Shown: positions 44,233 to 54,618, counted from the first letter of the stretch. The stretch is 64,000 bases of DNA from Tenacibaculum sp. 190524A02b (GCF_964036645.1 NZ_OZ038525.1:4654001-4718000); one strand, 5' to 3'. The notes: generated by a model not told the origin, from the sequence alone. Translations and numbers: made by a program.

Positions 44233-45573
44233 TTGAATAAAATATTACTCTACATCATGTTATGTGTTGCATTTTGTATGCAATCTCAATCAAAATTTAA
44301 TTTTTTAAAAGGCGTTCATAAGCAGGATGTTAGGTTTAAGATGGTAAATAACCTAATAGTTGTGCCAATTAATGTAAATGGGAAAGAGCTCTCATTTATC
44401 TTAGATACTGGTGTTAATAAAACTGTACTTTTTAATTTAACACAAAATGATAGTATAACCCTAAATAACAAGAGGAAAATTTTTATTAAAGGTTTAGGAG
44501 AAGGTGAGCCGGCAGAAGCAATTTTGTCTAGAGGAAATAGGTTTAGGATAGAAAATCTTTTAGGTACTAATCAAGAAGTGTTTGTTATTTTACATGATGA
44601 GTTTAATCTTTCTGCAAAAATGGGAGTAACTATTAATGGAATAATAGGTTATGATTTGTTGAAAGATGTGGTTTTGAAAATAAATTATACGAGTGAAAAA
44701 CTTACATTTTATAAACCAAGTAAATACAAAGAACCGCGTTGTCGTTCCTGTGAAAGATTAAAATTAGAATTTTATAAAAAGAAACCATATATAGATGTAG
44801 GAATTCAGGTTGATGAGGAAGGGAATTTTGTACCGGTTAAAATGTTGGTTGATTCTGGGGGAAGTGATGCTATGTGGTTGTTTGAAGGAAGCAATAGAGA
44901 AATCAAAACTCCTGAAAAATTTTTTGTAGATATATTAGGAGTGGGGTTAAGTGGGACTATTTATGGTAAAAGAAGTAGAATCAATACTCTTAAATTAGGA
45001 AAGTTTAAGATAAAAAAGCCTACAGTTTCTTTTTTAGATACTTTAGCAACTAAAGATGCTCGAAAGTTTGGTAAAAGGAATGGTAGTATTGGAGGAAATG
45101 TTTTAAGTCGTTTTAAAGTTTGGGTTGATTATCCTAATAAAAAAATAATGCTGAAAAAAAGTGGTTCTTTAACTGGGTTCTATTATAACATGAGTGGACT
45201 GCATGTTGTTCACGATGGACTAGAGTTAGTTAAATTACAAGGGAGTTCACTAGTAAGTAGCGTAGATAAAGATTCTTTTGGAGGAAATAGAGGAGCAACT
45301 ACTAAAAAAGTTATTTCGTTTGTTACTAGTTATAGTTATAAGTTTAGACCGTCATACAAAATAGAAAGTGTCGTAAAAGATTCGCCTGCTTTTAGAGCAG
45401 GAATTGAAAAAGATGATATTATTTTAAGTATTAATGGTAAACCTTTTTATGAGTATACATTGGAAACAATTACTTCCCTATTTCAATTAAAACCTAATAA
45501 AAAAATAAAAATGGTTGTAAAAAGAGGTATTGTAGAGCTAAAGTATGAGTTTAGATTAGAGCCTAGAATTTAA
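44233..45573 (+). CDS. Retropepsin-like aspartyl protease with PDZ domain
   Basis: A 446-residue exported protein, starting at a TTG, with signal peptide (ending MQSQS), and two aspartyl-protease lobes: FILDTGVNKTVLF (DTG) at about 57-69 and MLVDSGGSDAMWLF (DSG) at about 208. A PDZ domain occupies the last ~90 residues (VVKDSPAFRAGIEKDDIILSINGKPF). Duplicated retropepsin lobes with PDZ are common in Bacteroidota; the substrate is unknown. The next ATG would remove most of the signal peptide, so TTG is preferred. Confidence 0.87.
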   Translation: MNKILLYIMLCVAFCMQSQSKFNFLKGVHKQDVRFKMVNNLIVVPINVNGKELSFILDTGVNKTVLFNLTQNDSITLNNKRKIFIKGLGEGEPAEAILSRGNRFRIENLLGTNQEVFVILHDEFNLSAKMGVTINGIIGYDLLKDVVLKINYTSEKLTFYKPSKYKEPRCRSCERLKLEFYKKKPYIDVGIQVDEEGNFVPVKMLVDSGGSDAMWLFEGSNREIKTPEKFFVDILGVGLSGTIYGKRSRINTLKLGKFKIKKPTVSFLDTLATKDARKFGKRNGSIGGNVLSRFKVWVDYPNKKIMLKKSGSLTGFYYNMSGLHVVHDGLELVKLQGSSLVSSVDKDSFGGNRGATTKKVISFVTSYSYKFRPSYKIESVVKDSPAFRAGIEKDDIILSINGKPFYEYTLETITSLFQLKPNKKIKMVVKRGIVELKYEFRLEPRI

Positions 45574-46256
45574 TTATAACCTTTTACATTTCCCATGTCT
45601 AGAGTTCCTATAGGAAGTTTGTGTGTAGAGGGTAATAAAGCACCAGATTTTGTCTTTACCCATTCGTTCCAAGAGGCTTCAATACCACCAATAGGAATGA
45701 TTGATACCCACATTTTATAACTGATAGGCATTCCGTTTTTGTCTAAAATCCATAAATAAGAATCTCCTGGGGTTGAACCACCAGAAGTATAGGTAACTAA
45801 TAAGGCTTTTTGGTTGTCGTAATCTATGATACTTCTCTTAATTCCCTTATCAAAAATTTTATAAGGAGCCACTAACCAAAAACTATCGTTGTTGAAGTAG
45901 TTAATAGCTTTTTTTAGTATTTCAGGATTGTCAGTTAACTTTTGATTAATAAAAACTTCACTATTCTTTTGTTGTTTAGTATGTATAAGAACTTTATAAT
46001 TATCCCATGTTATAGTAACAATATTTTGTACTTTATCCCATTTGTAAAAATGCTTGTTTCTAAAACTCCACTCTAAATAACGAGTATTTTTATAAGCTTC
46101 AAAATTAAGAGCAGTTAACATTTTATTGGCTAAAATGTCTGCTTCTTGACCTTGTGTTCCTATAGGTAGCTTTTCATTTTTAGTATAAATAAAGATGGCT
46201 AATAATAAAAAAACAATTACTATTATGCTTAGCAGTATTTTAATGAGTTTTTTCAA
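45570..46256 (-). CDS. Hypothetical membrane-anchored protein
   Basis: A 228-residue protein with one N-terminal helix (about 5-25) and an exported domain rich in aromatic residues (ALNFEAYKNTRYLEWSFRNKHFYKWDK, NDSFWLVAPYKIFD). The pattern of W/F/Y-rich strands with TPGDSYLWILDKNGMP suggests an LolA- or lipid-binding-like beta fold, but this is only an impression. It overlaps the end of the protease gene by 4 bp (convergent) and follows the next gene upstream by 15 bp. Confidence 0.75.
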   Translation of the reverse strand: MKKLIKILLSIIVIVFLLLAIFIYTKNEKLPIGTQGQEADILANKMLTALNFEAYKNTRYLEWSFRNKHFYKWDKVQNIVTITWDNYKVLIHTKQQKNSEVFINQKLTDNPEILKKAINYFNNDSFWLVAPYKIFDKGIKRSIIDYDNQKALLVTYTSGGSTPGDSYLWILDKNGMPISYKMWVSIIPIGGIEASWNEWVKTKSGALLPSTHKLPIGTLDMGNVKGYN

Positions 46257-46271
46257 AATAAAAACGTTATG

Positions 46272-46784
46272 TTAGATCAGTTTTTTTACATCCTGTTTTA
46301 AGATCGCTATAGCAGTTTCAATAGGGTTTTCTTCCTTACTGTAATCTATTAAAGTGTTTTCACGTAATTCTTTTGCGGTTTCTGATGTTTCAGCAACTTT
46401 CCTAAGCTTGGCAATTATAGCTAGCTTGGTAGCTAAAACAACTTTCCAAGAATCTTCTGATATGTATAATTGTTGTACTAAGTTGTGTTCAAACTCTTGT
46501 TCTATATTGGCTATTAAAAGCTGTAGGTAATTAGAAGTTTCATTACCAATAGGATTTACTCGTATTAATAGTTTTGTAGGATTTATACGTTCACAAAATA
46601 AAAGTAAGCGTTCGTATGCTTGGAGTTTAATAGGCAAACTATCTTTCTTTTTTTGAACTAAAGCGTTGAATTTTTTTTCATTACTGTCTAAAGAAATAAA
46701 CTTACTAAGTATTAAATAGGCTACACCACCAGTAACCAAGGCTGGTAAAGCATAAGCAAAACCTTCAATGATTTTATCTTCCAT
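46272..46784 (-). CDS. DUF7935 family membrane protein
   Basis: A 170-residue protein with one N-terminal transmembrane helix (about 8-28; ALPALVTGGVAYLILSKF) and a helical cytosolic domain (LQAYERLLLFCERINPTKLLIRV, IEQEFEHNLVQQLYIS). This matches a small family conserved in Flavobacteriia and of unknown function. Likely co-transcribed with the hypothetical gene at 45570-46256. Confidence 0.8.
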   Translation of the reverse strand: MEDKIIEGFAYALPALVTGGVAYLILSKFISLDSNEKKFNALVQKKKDSLPIKLQAYERLLLFCERINPTKLLIRVNPIGNETSNYLQLLIANIEQEFEHNLVQQLYISEDSWKVVLATKLAIIAKLRKVAETSETAKELRENTLIDYSKEENPIETAIAILKQDVKKLI

Positions 46785-46980
46785 GATTATACATAATTAT
46801 AATTGCTAATATACAAGTCTTGTAGAACATTTCACAAGTAAAAAAACGGATAAAACATAAGTTTAGTGCAGCAAAAAGTAATGAGGAACAAGGATGTGAA
46901 TAAAAAAGTGCAATGATATTTTATAAAACCTAAAAGAATGGTTAATTTTCCGTTTTTAAATTCTTTCAATTTATTTTTCT

Positions 46981-49311
46981 TTGGATACTTATTTAGAGCA
47001 ACTTAACGAACCACAAAGAGCGGCTGTTTTACAAAAAGATGGACCGATGATTATTATAGCAGGAGCAGGATCAGGGAAAACAAGAGTGTTGACCTATAGA
47101 ATTGCTCATTTAATGCAGCAAGGGGTCGATTCATTTAATATTTTATCATTAACATTTACCAATAAAGCGGCACGTGAAATGAAAGAACGTATTGGAAGTG
47201 TTGTAGGTTATGGTGAAGCAAAAAACTTATGGATGGGAACATTTCATTCTGTTTTTGCTAGGATTTTAAGGTCAGAAGCAGATAAGTTGGGGTATCCATC
47301 TAACTTTACAATTTATGATACGCAAGATGCTGTCCGTTTAATTACAGCTATTATAAAAGAAATGCGTTTAGATAAAGATAGGTACAAACCGAAACAAATT
47401 TTAAGTAGAATATCCTCTTTTAAAAATAGTTTAATTACTGTTAGAGCTTACTTTAATAATTCAGATTTACAAGAAGCAGACCTACAAGCCAGTCGTCCAA
47501 AAGTAGGGGATATTTATAAAGAATATGTGGATAGATGTTTCAAATCTGGCGCAATGGATTTTGATGATTTATTGTTGAGAACAAATGAGTTGTTAGCTCG
47601 TTTTCCAGATGTATTAGCAAAATATCAAGATCGATTTAGGTACATAATGGTAGATGAGTATCAAGATACCAACCATTCACAGTATTTAATAGTGAGAGCA
47701 TTAGCTGATAGATTTCAAAATATTTGTGTGGTTGGTGATGATTCTCAAAGTATTTATAGTTTCCGTGGAGCTAATATTAATAATATTTTAAATTTTCAAC
47801 GAGATTATTCAGATGCGAAAACATTTAAGCTTGAGCAAAATTATAGATCAACTTCTAATATCGTAGAGGCTGCTAATAGTGTTATTGATAAGAATAAAGT
47901 TAAATTAGATAAAGAGGTATGGACAGCTAATGATTCTGGAGAGAAGATTAAGGTAATGCGTTCTATTTCTGATGGAGAAGAAGGAAGGTTTGTAGCACAA
48001 TCTATTTGGGAAAACCAAATGAATCATCAGTTAACGAATAATGATTTTGCCATTTTATATAGGACTAATGCACAATCTAGGGCTATAGAAGATGCATTGC
48101 GTAAAAAAGATATAAAGTATAAAATTTATGGGGGGATTTCTTTTTATCAACGTAAAGAGATAAAAGATTTACTTTCTTATTTAAGAATGTTAATCAATCC
48201 AAATGATGAAGAAGCTTTAAAAAGGATTATAAACTATCCAGCAAGAGGAATTGGAGCAACTACAGTTGATAAATTGACGATTGCTGCTAATCATTATAAT
48301 AAATCAATTTTTGATATTATTAAGCATCTGGATAAGGTTGATATTAAATTGAATTCATCTACTAAAAACAAGTTAGAAAACTTTAAGGTGATGATTCAAA
48401 GATTTCAAGTAGAAGCGCAAACCAAGAATGCTTTTGAAGTAGCCGATTTAGTAGTGAAACAAACACAATTGGTAAGAGATTTACAAAAAGATGGAACGCC
48501 TGAAGGGATAAATAAAGTAGAGAATGTTCAAGAATTATTGAACGGTATTAAAGATTTTATTACAGATAAAATAGAAACAGGAGAAGATGCATCCTTAACA
48601 GCATTTTTAGAAGATGTAGCTTTGGCTACCGATTTTGATAGTGAAAAAGATGATACACCAAGAGTATCTTTAATGACGATTCATTTATCAAAAGGATTGG
48701 AATATCCATACGTTTATATTGTTGGCTTGGAAGAAAATTTATTTCCTTCAGCTATGAGTATGAATACACGAAATGAATTAGAAGAGGAACGTAGACTGTT
48801 TTATGTGGCCTTAACAAGGGCTGAAAAAGTTGCCTATTTAACCTATGCACAGACAAGATATAGGTGGGGGAAGTTAACTGATGGAGAACCAAGTCGCTTT
48901 CTTGAAGAAATAGATGATCAATTCCTTGAATATTTAGCACCAAAAGTTCCTGAATCATCTGTTAATAGGTTTGTTGATGCTAGTATGTTTGAAGATGATT
49001 CACCATCTAAGTTTCGTTTTCAAAAACCTATACAAAAGAAAAGAAAAGAATTTCTATCTAAAAAGGATAAAGGAACTACGTTACCAACTAAAGGAAGGTT
49101 AAAAAAAGTGTCAGAAGCATCTACTAATAATACAAATCTTTTTGATGGAGAAATAGTGGTAGGTAATGTAGTAGAACATAATCGTTTTGGTAAAGGTAAA
49201 GTGTTGTCTTTAGAAGGGAAAGGGCCAAATAAAAAAGCAGAAATAGAATTTGGAACAATAGGTAAAAAGAAGTTATTGTTGCAATTTGCGAAACTCAAAG
49301 TTATCGGGTAA
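46981..49311 (+). CDS. pcrA: ATP-dependent DNA helicase, UvrD/PcrA type
   Basis: A 776-residue superfamily 1A helicase. Walker A is AGAGSGKT (27-34), Walker B is MVDEYQDTNH, and motifs GDDSQSIYSFRGA, QNYRST and VSLMTIHLSKGLEYPYV follow in order. The C-terminal Tudor-like domain (VGNVVEHNRFGKGKVLSLEG) interacts with RNA polymerase in PcrA. The start is a TTG: no in-frame ATG lies near, and family homology begins at DTYLEQLNEPQ. Functions in repair and removal of stalled complexes. Confidence 0.95.
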   Translation: MDTYLEQLNEPQRAAVLQKDGPMIIIAGAGSGKTRVLTYRIAHLMQQGVDSFNILSLTFTNKAAREMKERIGSVVGYGEAKNLWMGTFHSVFARILRSEADKLGYPSNFTIYDTQDAVRLITAIIKEMRLDKDRYKPKQILSRISSFKNSLITVRAYFNNSDLQEADLQASRPKVGDIYKEYVDRCFKSGAMDFDDLLLRTNELLARFPDVLAKYQDRFRYIMVDEYQDTNHSQYLIVRALADRFQNICVVGDDSQSIYSFRGANINNILNFQRDYSDAKTFKLEQNYRSTSNIVEAANSVIDKNKVKLDKEVWTANDSGEKIKVMRSISDGEEGRFVAQSIWENQMNHQLTNNDFAILYRTNAQSRAIEDALRKKDIKYKIYGGISFYQRKEIKDLLSYLRMLINPNDEEALKRIINYPARGIGATTVDKLTIAANHYNKSIFDIIKHLDKVDIKLNSSTKNKLENFKVMIQRFQVEAQTKNAFEVADLVVKQTQLVRDLQKDGTPEGINKVENVQELLNGIKDFITDKIETGEDASLTAFLEDVALATDFDSEKDDTPRVSLMTIHLSKGLEYPYVYIVGLEENLFPSAMSMNTRNELEEERRLFYVALTRAEKVAYLTYAQTRYRWGKLTDGEPSRFLEEIDDQFLEYLAPKVPESSVNRFVDASMFEDDSPSKFRFQKPIQKKRKEFLSKKDKGTTLPTKGRLKKVSEASTNNTNLFDGEIVVGNVVEHNRFGKGKVLSLEGKGPNKKAEIEFGTIGKKKLLLQFAKLKVIG

Positions 49312-49407
49312 CTTTAACTAAAATTATAAAACAAAAAATGTTTGTAAATAAGTAAGCTGTTTAATCCACATTAATTACCTATTTTGCATACATCTAAAAC
49401 TAGATAT

Positions 49408-50034
49408 ATGACGTTTGATTTAGAATACAATTCAGAGAGAGAGACATTAATTATTCCAGAATATGGAAGACATATACAAAAATTAGTAAACCATTGTTTG
49501 GCGTTGGAGGAGAAAGAGGAAAGAAATAAAATGGCAAAAGCAATTATAGATGTAATGGGGAATTTACAGCCTCATTTAAGGGATGTCCCTGATTTTAAGC
49601 ATAAGTTATGGGATCAATTACATATAATGGCTGATTTTAAGTTAGATGTAGATTCTCCTTATGAAACACCATCAAAAGAAGAGTTAACGGAAAAACCAAC
49701 AAAGTTAGAGTATCCGAAATCTGCTTCTAAATATCGTTTTTATGGAACTAACATACAAACAATGATTGATGTTGCCTTAACATGGGATGATGGTGATATG
49801 AAAGAAGCGTTGGTTTTTACAATAGCTAATCATATGAAAAAATGTTATTTAAATTGGAATAAAGATACTGTAGAAGATGCTGTGATTTTTGATCATTTAT
49901 TTGAATTGTCTGAAGGAAAACTTAATCTTAGAAACACAGAAGAAGAGTTAACTGAAAGTAAAAATTTATTGAGAAAAAGAAATACTCAAGGTCAAAAAGG
50001 AAAAACTACCAATAAAAAACACAGAAAAAAATAA
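49408..50034 (+). CDS. DUF4290 family protein
   Basis: A protein of about 208 residues beginning MTFDLEYNSERETLIIPEYGRHIQKLV, the signature of DUF4290, a Flavobacteriia/Bacteroidia family with no assigned role. It has no signal peptide or membrane helix and a basic tail (KGKTTNKKHRKK). It abuts murA with no gap, and this DUF4290-murA order is common in Bacteroidota. The ATG at 49408 is preferred over a TTG at 49384. Confidence 0.88.
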   Translation: MTFDLEYNSERETLIIPEYGRHIQKLVNHCLALEEKEERNKMAKAIIDVMGNLQPHLRDVPDFKHKLWDQLHIMADFKLDVDSPYETPSKEELTEKPTKLEYPKSASKYRFYGTNIQTMIDVALTWDDGDMKEALVFTIANHMKKCYLNWNKDTVEDAVIFDHLFELSEGKLNLRNTEEELTESKNLLRKRNTQGQKGKTTNKKHRKK

Positions 50035-51342
50035 ATGGCATCATTCAAAATAGAAGGAGGACATAAGTTAAATGGTACTATTACTCCTCAAGGGGCAAAA
50101 AATGAGGCGTTACAAGTTATTTGTGCGGTATTATTAACCCCAGAAAAAGTAATAATTAATAATATTCCTGATATTATTGATGTAAATAAATTGATATTTA
50201 TTTTAGGTGAATTAGGTGTAAAAACAGAAAAATTAGACGCTAATTCTTATAGTTTTCAAGCGGATGAAATCAATTTAAACTATTTAGAAAGTGCAGAATT
50301 CAAAAGAGATGGTAGTTCTTTAAGAGGCTCTATTATGATAGTTGGTCCTTTACTAGCTCGTTTTGGAAAAGGGTATATACCAAGACCAGGAGGAGATAAA
50401 ATAGGAAGGAGACGTTTAGATACACATTTTGAGGGTTTTATAAGTCTTGGGGCAAAATTCCGTTATAATCGTGAAGAGTATTTCTACGGTGTTGAAACCG
50501 ATTCAGGTTTAAAAGGAACTGATATGTTGTTAGATGAGGCGTCAGTTACAGGAACGGCAAACATTATAATGGCTGCTGTATTAGCAAAAGGAACAACAAC
50601 CATTTATAATGCGGCTTGTGAACCATACATTCAGCAATTATCAAAAATGTTGAATAGTATGGGAGCAAAAATAACAGGAGTTGGATCCAATTTGCTAACA
50701 ATTGAAGGAGTAAAAGAGTTAAAAGGATGTGAGCATAGAGTTTTACCTGATATGATTGAAATTGGTAGTTGGATTGGTATGGCAGCTATGACACGTTCTG
50801 AGTTAACTATTCAAAATGTAAGTTGGAAAGATCTTGGACAAATACCTAATGTATTTAGAAAGTTAGGTATTAAGTTAGAGAAAAGAGAAGATAATATATT
50901 TATTCCGTCACAAGATAGTTATGAAATTCAGAGTTATATTGATGGGTCTGTTTTAACAGTTGCTGATGCACCTTGGCCTGGTTTTACTCCGGATTTATTA
51001 AGTATTGTATTGGTAGTAGCTACTCAAGCTAAAGGAACGGTTTTAATCCATCAAAAAATGTTTGAGAGTAGGTTGTTCTTTGTAGATAAATTAATAGATA
51101 TGGGGGCTAAGGTTATACTTTGTGATCCTCATAGAGCTACTGTTATAGGACATGATTTTCAAAGTCAGTTAAAAGCTACAACGATGACTTCTCCTGACAT
51201 TAGGGCAGGTATATCTTTATTAATAGCTGCTTTATCGGCAAAAGGAACAAGTATTATTCATAATATTGAGCAAATTGACCGTGGATATGAAAATATTGAG
51301 GAGCGTTTAAGAGCAATTGGAGCGAGAATAGAAAGAATATAA
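50035..51342 (+). CDS. murA: UDP-N-acetylglucosamine 1-carboxyvinyltransferase (Asp-type)
   Basis: A 435-residue enzyme for the first committed peptidoglycan step. The fold motifs are normal (KIEGGHKLNGTITPQGAKNEAL, PDIRAGISLLIAAL). The active-site loop reads RPGGDKIGRRRLD, so residue 121, equivalent to the usual catalytic Cys115, is Asp. This substitution is known in other bacteria to keep activity while preventing fosfomycin alkylation. It is transcribed directly after the DUF4290 gene. Confidence 0.96.
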   Translation: MASFKIEGGHKLNGTITPQGAKNEALQVICAVLLTPEKVIINNIPDIIDVNKLIFILGELGVKTEKLDANSYSFQADEINLNYLESAEFKRDGSSLRGSIMIVGPLLARFGKGYIPRPGGDKIGRRRLDTHFEGFISLGAKFRYNREEYFYGVETDSGLKGTDMLLDEASVTGTANIIMAAVLAKGTTTIYNAACEPYIQQLSKMLNSMGAKITGVGSNLLTIEGVKELKGCEHRVLPDMIEIGSWIGMAAMTRSELTIQNVSWKDLGQIPNVFRKLGIKLEKREDNIFIPSQDSYEIQSYIDGSVLTVADAPWPGFTPDLLSIVLVVATQAKGTVLIHQKMFESRLFFVDKLIDMGAKVILCDPHRATVIGHDFQSQLKATTMTSPDIRAGISLLIAALSAKGTSIIHNIEQIDRGYENIEERLRAIGARIERI

Positions 51343-51581
51343 ATTAAAGGTTTTTATTTACTTATGAATAGCTTAAAAATGTCAGTTAAAATGCTTAAGG
51401 GGTAGTTTTAGAGGTATTTTATTATCAGAGTATTAGTTTTTTTGCTTTTTTCACGATAGCTATGTATTATATTACCTTATAGTTGTGTTTTTTTAACATT
51501 TTTGTTACTTTGTTATTTTAATGTTTTGGTATTCAGTGTTTAATGTTTAAATTTTGATGTGATTAACTCAAAATTTTTATT

Positions 51582-52472
51582 ATGAATAAAAAAATACTGT
51601 TTACATTGTATAGCATTGGTTTATTATTTTTTTCAACCAATTTAATAGCACAAATGTCACCGGCTTCTTTTTCAACTTTAACTAGTAATTCAGCGACTTT
51701 TACATGGGATGAGGTGTCTGGTGCTACATTATATGAACTTGTAGCAGGAAGTTATTTAAGTGATAGAAGATTTGCTTCAGGTCAAACTGATCAACTTTCG
51801 CACACTTTTAATAACCTACCAACTAATGGTGTTACATTATATGTTAGGCTTTGGTATAAAAAGGATGGTTCTTGGTCAAATGGAGGAGATTTTTTTTATA
51901 CCTGTGCAAATCTTGGAGGTGAGGAAAAAGCTAAAATAACTAGTCCAACGGTTGGTTCAGAAATTACAACTTCTACCCCAACTTTTACTTGGGGAGGAGG
52001 AACAGCCTCTGAATATGATTTGAAAGTTGGAGGAACATATAATAGTAGTTCTTATTATGTGTCTGGTGTAATAACAACAACTTCTCATAGTATCACGTCT
52101 TCAACAATACCTACGGATGGAAGTTCAACTATTTATGTAACTTTGTGGTCCAAAACACCTACTCATGGTTGGATTTATGACATGTATAAATATAATGATG
52201 CTTCATTATCAATAGAAGAAGTCAATACTTTTGAAAAGAAACCATATGCGTTTCCGTCTCCAGTAAGTAGTAATAAAGGAATGACTTTTAGGTTTGGAGA
52301 AAACTCAAAAAGAGTTGATATTTATAATGTTCTTGGGCAAAAAGTAAAATCTATTTTAGATGGAACAAAAGAAAATAATTACACTTACTTTAATATAGAT
52401 GAAGTGTCTTTAGTTAAAGGAACTTATTATGCAAAAAGCGGAAAAGAAACTGTTTCATTTTTAGTGAATTAA
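51582..52472 (+). CDS. Secreted repeat protein with T9SS sorting domain
   Basis: A 296-residue protein with a signal peptide (residues 1-23) and two Ig/FN3-like repeats: about 30-105 (SATFTWDEVSGATLYELVAGSYL, TLYVRLWYKKDGSW) and about 125-205 (TPTFTWGGGTASEYDLKVGG, TIYVTLWSKTPTHGW). A C-terminal type IX secretion sorting domain runs from about 220 (AFPSPVSSNKGMTFRF, ending FLVN). Function is unknown; a surface adhesin or stalk is plausible. No neighbour suggests a role. Confidence 0.83.
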   Translation: MNKKILFTLYSIGLLFFSTNLIAQMSPASFSTLTSNSATFTWDEVSGATLYELVAGSYLSDRRFASGQTDQLSHTFNNLPTNGVTLYVRLWYKKDGSWSNGGDFFYTCANLGGEEKAKITSPTVGSEITTSTPTFTWGGGTASEYDLKVGGTYNSSSYYVSGVITTTSHSITSSTIPTDGSSTIYVTLWSKTPTHGWIYDMYKYNDASLSIEEVNTFEKKPYAFPSPVSSNKGMTFRFGENSKRVDIYNVLGQKVKSILDGTKENNYTYFNIDEVSLVKGTYYAKSGKETVSFLVN

Positions 52473-52489
52473 TCAAGGAAATAAAGCAT

Positions 52490-52519
52490 AAAAAAACCGA
52501 GACATCTCTCGGTTTTTTT
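52490..52519. terminator. Intrinsic terminator
   Basis: The stem AAACCGAGA / TCTCGGTTT with flanking A and T tracts sits between the T9SS cargo gene (+) and pckA (-). Confidence 0.85.
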
Positions 52520-52537
52520 ATGTATATATATTATAGT

Positions 52538-54151
52538 TTATTTCTTTATAATTGGAGGGCCTCCAGCTAATATTTCGTCATTAGCAAACTCCTCAAACTT
52601 TTTAAAGTTATTTCTAAATGAATCAGCTAATTTATGAGCAGTTTCATAATATCCTTCATCATTATTCCATGCTTGTCTCTGACTTAATAACTCAGAAGGT
52701 ATTCCAGGGCATTTCCTAGGTTGTGCTAAACCAAATACAGAATGTATATGATAATCTTCATAAGTAATTTCAGAAGGCAAACCTCCAGTAAGAGCTGCAT
52801 TAATCATAGCACGAGTATACTTTAATTTCATTCTGTTTCCAACTCCATAAGGCCCAGCAAACCATCCTGTGTTAACTAACCATACGTTTACGCCTGTTTC
52901 TTTCATCTTTTCACTTAACATTTCAGCATAACGAGTAGGGTGTAAAGGCATAAAAGGAGCGCCAAAACAAGCTGAGAAACTAGGTAATGGTTCAGTAACT
53001 CCAGCTTCAGTTCCTGCAACTTTAGCTGTATATCCAGAAATAAAGTGATAAGCAGCTTGACCAGGTGTTAATTTTGAAATAGGAGGCAATACCCCAAAAG
53101 CATCCGCAGTTAAAAAGAATATATTTTTAGGATTACTACCAATAGAAGGTACTCTAATATTTTCAATATGGTGAATTGGGTAACTAACACGAGTGTTCTG
53201 TGTAATAGAAGTATTGGCAAAATCTACATTACCTTTTTCGTCCATTACAATATTTTCTAGTATAGCTCCTCGTTTTATAGCACCGTAAATTTCTGGTTCT
53301 TTTTCTTGAGATAAATCTATAACTTTAGCGTAGCAACCACCCTCAAAGTTAAAAACAGTATTCTCCGAAGTCCAGCCATGCTCGTCATCTCCAATTAAGC
53401 TACGATTAGGATCTGTAGACAAGGTAGTTTTACCTGTTCCAGATAAACCAAAGAAAATAGCTGTATCTCCTTCACTTCCTACGTTAGCCGAACAGTGCAT
53501 TGGTAATGTGTTTTTAAATACAGGAAGAATAAAATTTAAAGCAGAAAAAATTCCTTTTTTAATTTCACCTGTATAACCAGTACCACCAATAAGCGCAATC
53601 TTTTTACTAAAATTTAAAATAGCAAAGTTATGTTGACGTGTTCCATCTTCCTCAGGGTTTGCCATAAACCCAGGAGCATTAACCACTGTCCATTCAGGAG
53701 AAAAACCTTTTAATTCTTCAGTAGTTGGACGTAAAAACATATTATAAGCAAACATGTTACTCCAAGGGTACTCGTTAACAACACGAATATTTAATTTGTA
53801 ATTTTCGTCAGCACAAGCGTAACTATCTCTTACAAAAAGCTCTTTATTGGAAAGATAAGCAATAACCTTATCGTATAATTTATCAAATTTCTCAGAATCG
53901 AAAGGGATATTTATATCTCCCCACCAGATTTCATCTTTGGTGATGTCATCTTTAACAATAAATCGATCCATTGGTGAGCGTCCAGTAAATTCACCAGTTT
54001 TAACAGCGATAGCTCCAAAACTAGTTTCCTCACCTTGTCCTTTTTCAATAGTAATATCATGTAACTCGTCTGAAGTCAATTGATAACGAACCGTAGAATC
54101 TTTAATACCTAAATAATCTATCGAAATCGTTTTCGCATCAAGATTTGTCAT
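52538..54151 (-). CDS. pckA: Phosphoenolpyruvate carboxykinase (ATP)
   Basis: A 537-residue gluconeogenic enzyme making PEP from oxaloacetate. The kinase P-loop GLSGTGKTTLS, the metal-binding DDEHGW, and the substrate segment GEFTGRSPMDRF are all present. Length is normal for the ATP-type enzyme. Transcribed alone. Confidence 0.97.
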   Translation of the reverse strand: MTNLDAKTISIDYLGIKDSTVRYQLTSDELHDITIEKGQGEETSFGAIAVKTGEFTGRSPMDRFIVKDDITKDEIWWGDINIPFDSEKFDKLYDKVIAYLSNKELFVRDSYACADENYKLNIRVVNEYPWSNMFAYNMFLRPTTEELKGFSPEWTVVNAPGFMANPEEDGTRQHNFAILNFSKKIALIGGTGYTGEIKKGIFSALNFILPVFKNTLPMHCSANVGSEGDTAIFFGLSGTGKTTLSTDPNRSLIGDDEHGWTSENTVFNFEGGCYAKVIDLSQEKEPEIYGAIKRGAILENIVMDEKGNVDFANTSITQNTRVSYPIHHIENIRVPSIGSNPKNIFFLTADAFGVLPPISKLTPGQAAYHFISGYTAKVAGTEAGVTEPLPSFSACFGAPFMPLHPTRYAEMLSEKMKETGVNVWLVNTGWFAGPYGVGNRMKLKYTRAMINAALTGGLPSEITYEDYHIHSVFGLAQPRKCPGIPSELLSQRQAWNNDEGYYETAHKLADSFRNNFKKFEEFANDEILAGGPPIIKK

Positions 54152-54231
54152 CTTAAAATATTTTAGTTGTGTTTTATTTTTGACAAAAATAGTTCTTTTT
54201 GTGTAAACAACTTACACATCAGAAAATTTTA

Positions 54232-54618
54232 TTAACCATTGCTGTTAACAACTTTTTTAACAAAGTAAATTGAAGTTAAAAGCCACCCTAATATAAGAAA
54301 AATTCCGCCGATAGGAGTTATAAACCATATGTTTTTAGCTGGAATATTAACAAGGTGTATAGCATAAATAGATCCTGAAAATAGAAGAATACCTAAAAAA
54401 ATAACAAGGCTAACTTTATTTTTTAGTGAGGTAGGTAGTTCTTTACTTAAGTTAATAATTAGAAGAAAAATAACATGATACATTTGATATTTTACAGCAG
54501 TTTCAAAACTATTCATCGCTTCAGGAGATAACTTTTCTTTTAAAGCATGCGCTCCAAAGGCTCCTAAAATAATAGTGAGCATTCCTAGAAACCCAGTTAT
54601 TGTTAAATTTTTATACAT
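54232..54618 (-). CDS. DUF423 family membrane protein
   Basis: A 128-residue protein with four membrane helices. The start FLGMLTIILGAFGAHALKEKLSPEAMNSFETAVKYQMYH is the DUF423/TMEM256 signature. Function unknown. Confidence 0.92.
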   Translation of the reverse strand: MYKNLTITGFLGMLTIILGAFGAHALKEKLSPEAMNSFETAVKYQMYHVIFLLIINLSKELPTSLKNKVSLVIFLGILLFSGSIYAIHLVNIPAKNIWFITPIGGIFLILGWLLTSIYFVKKVVNSNG

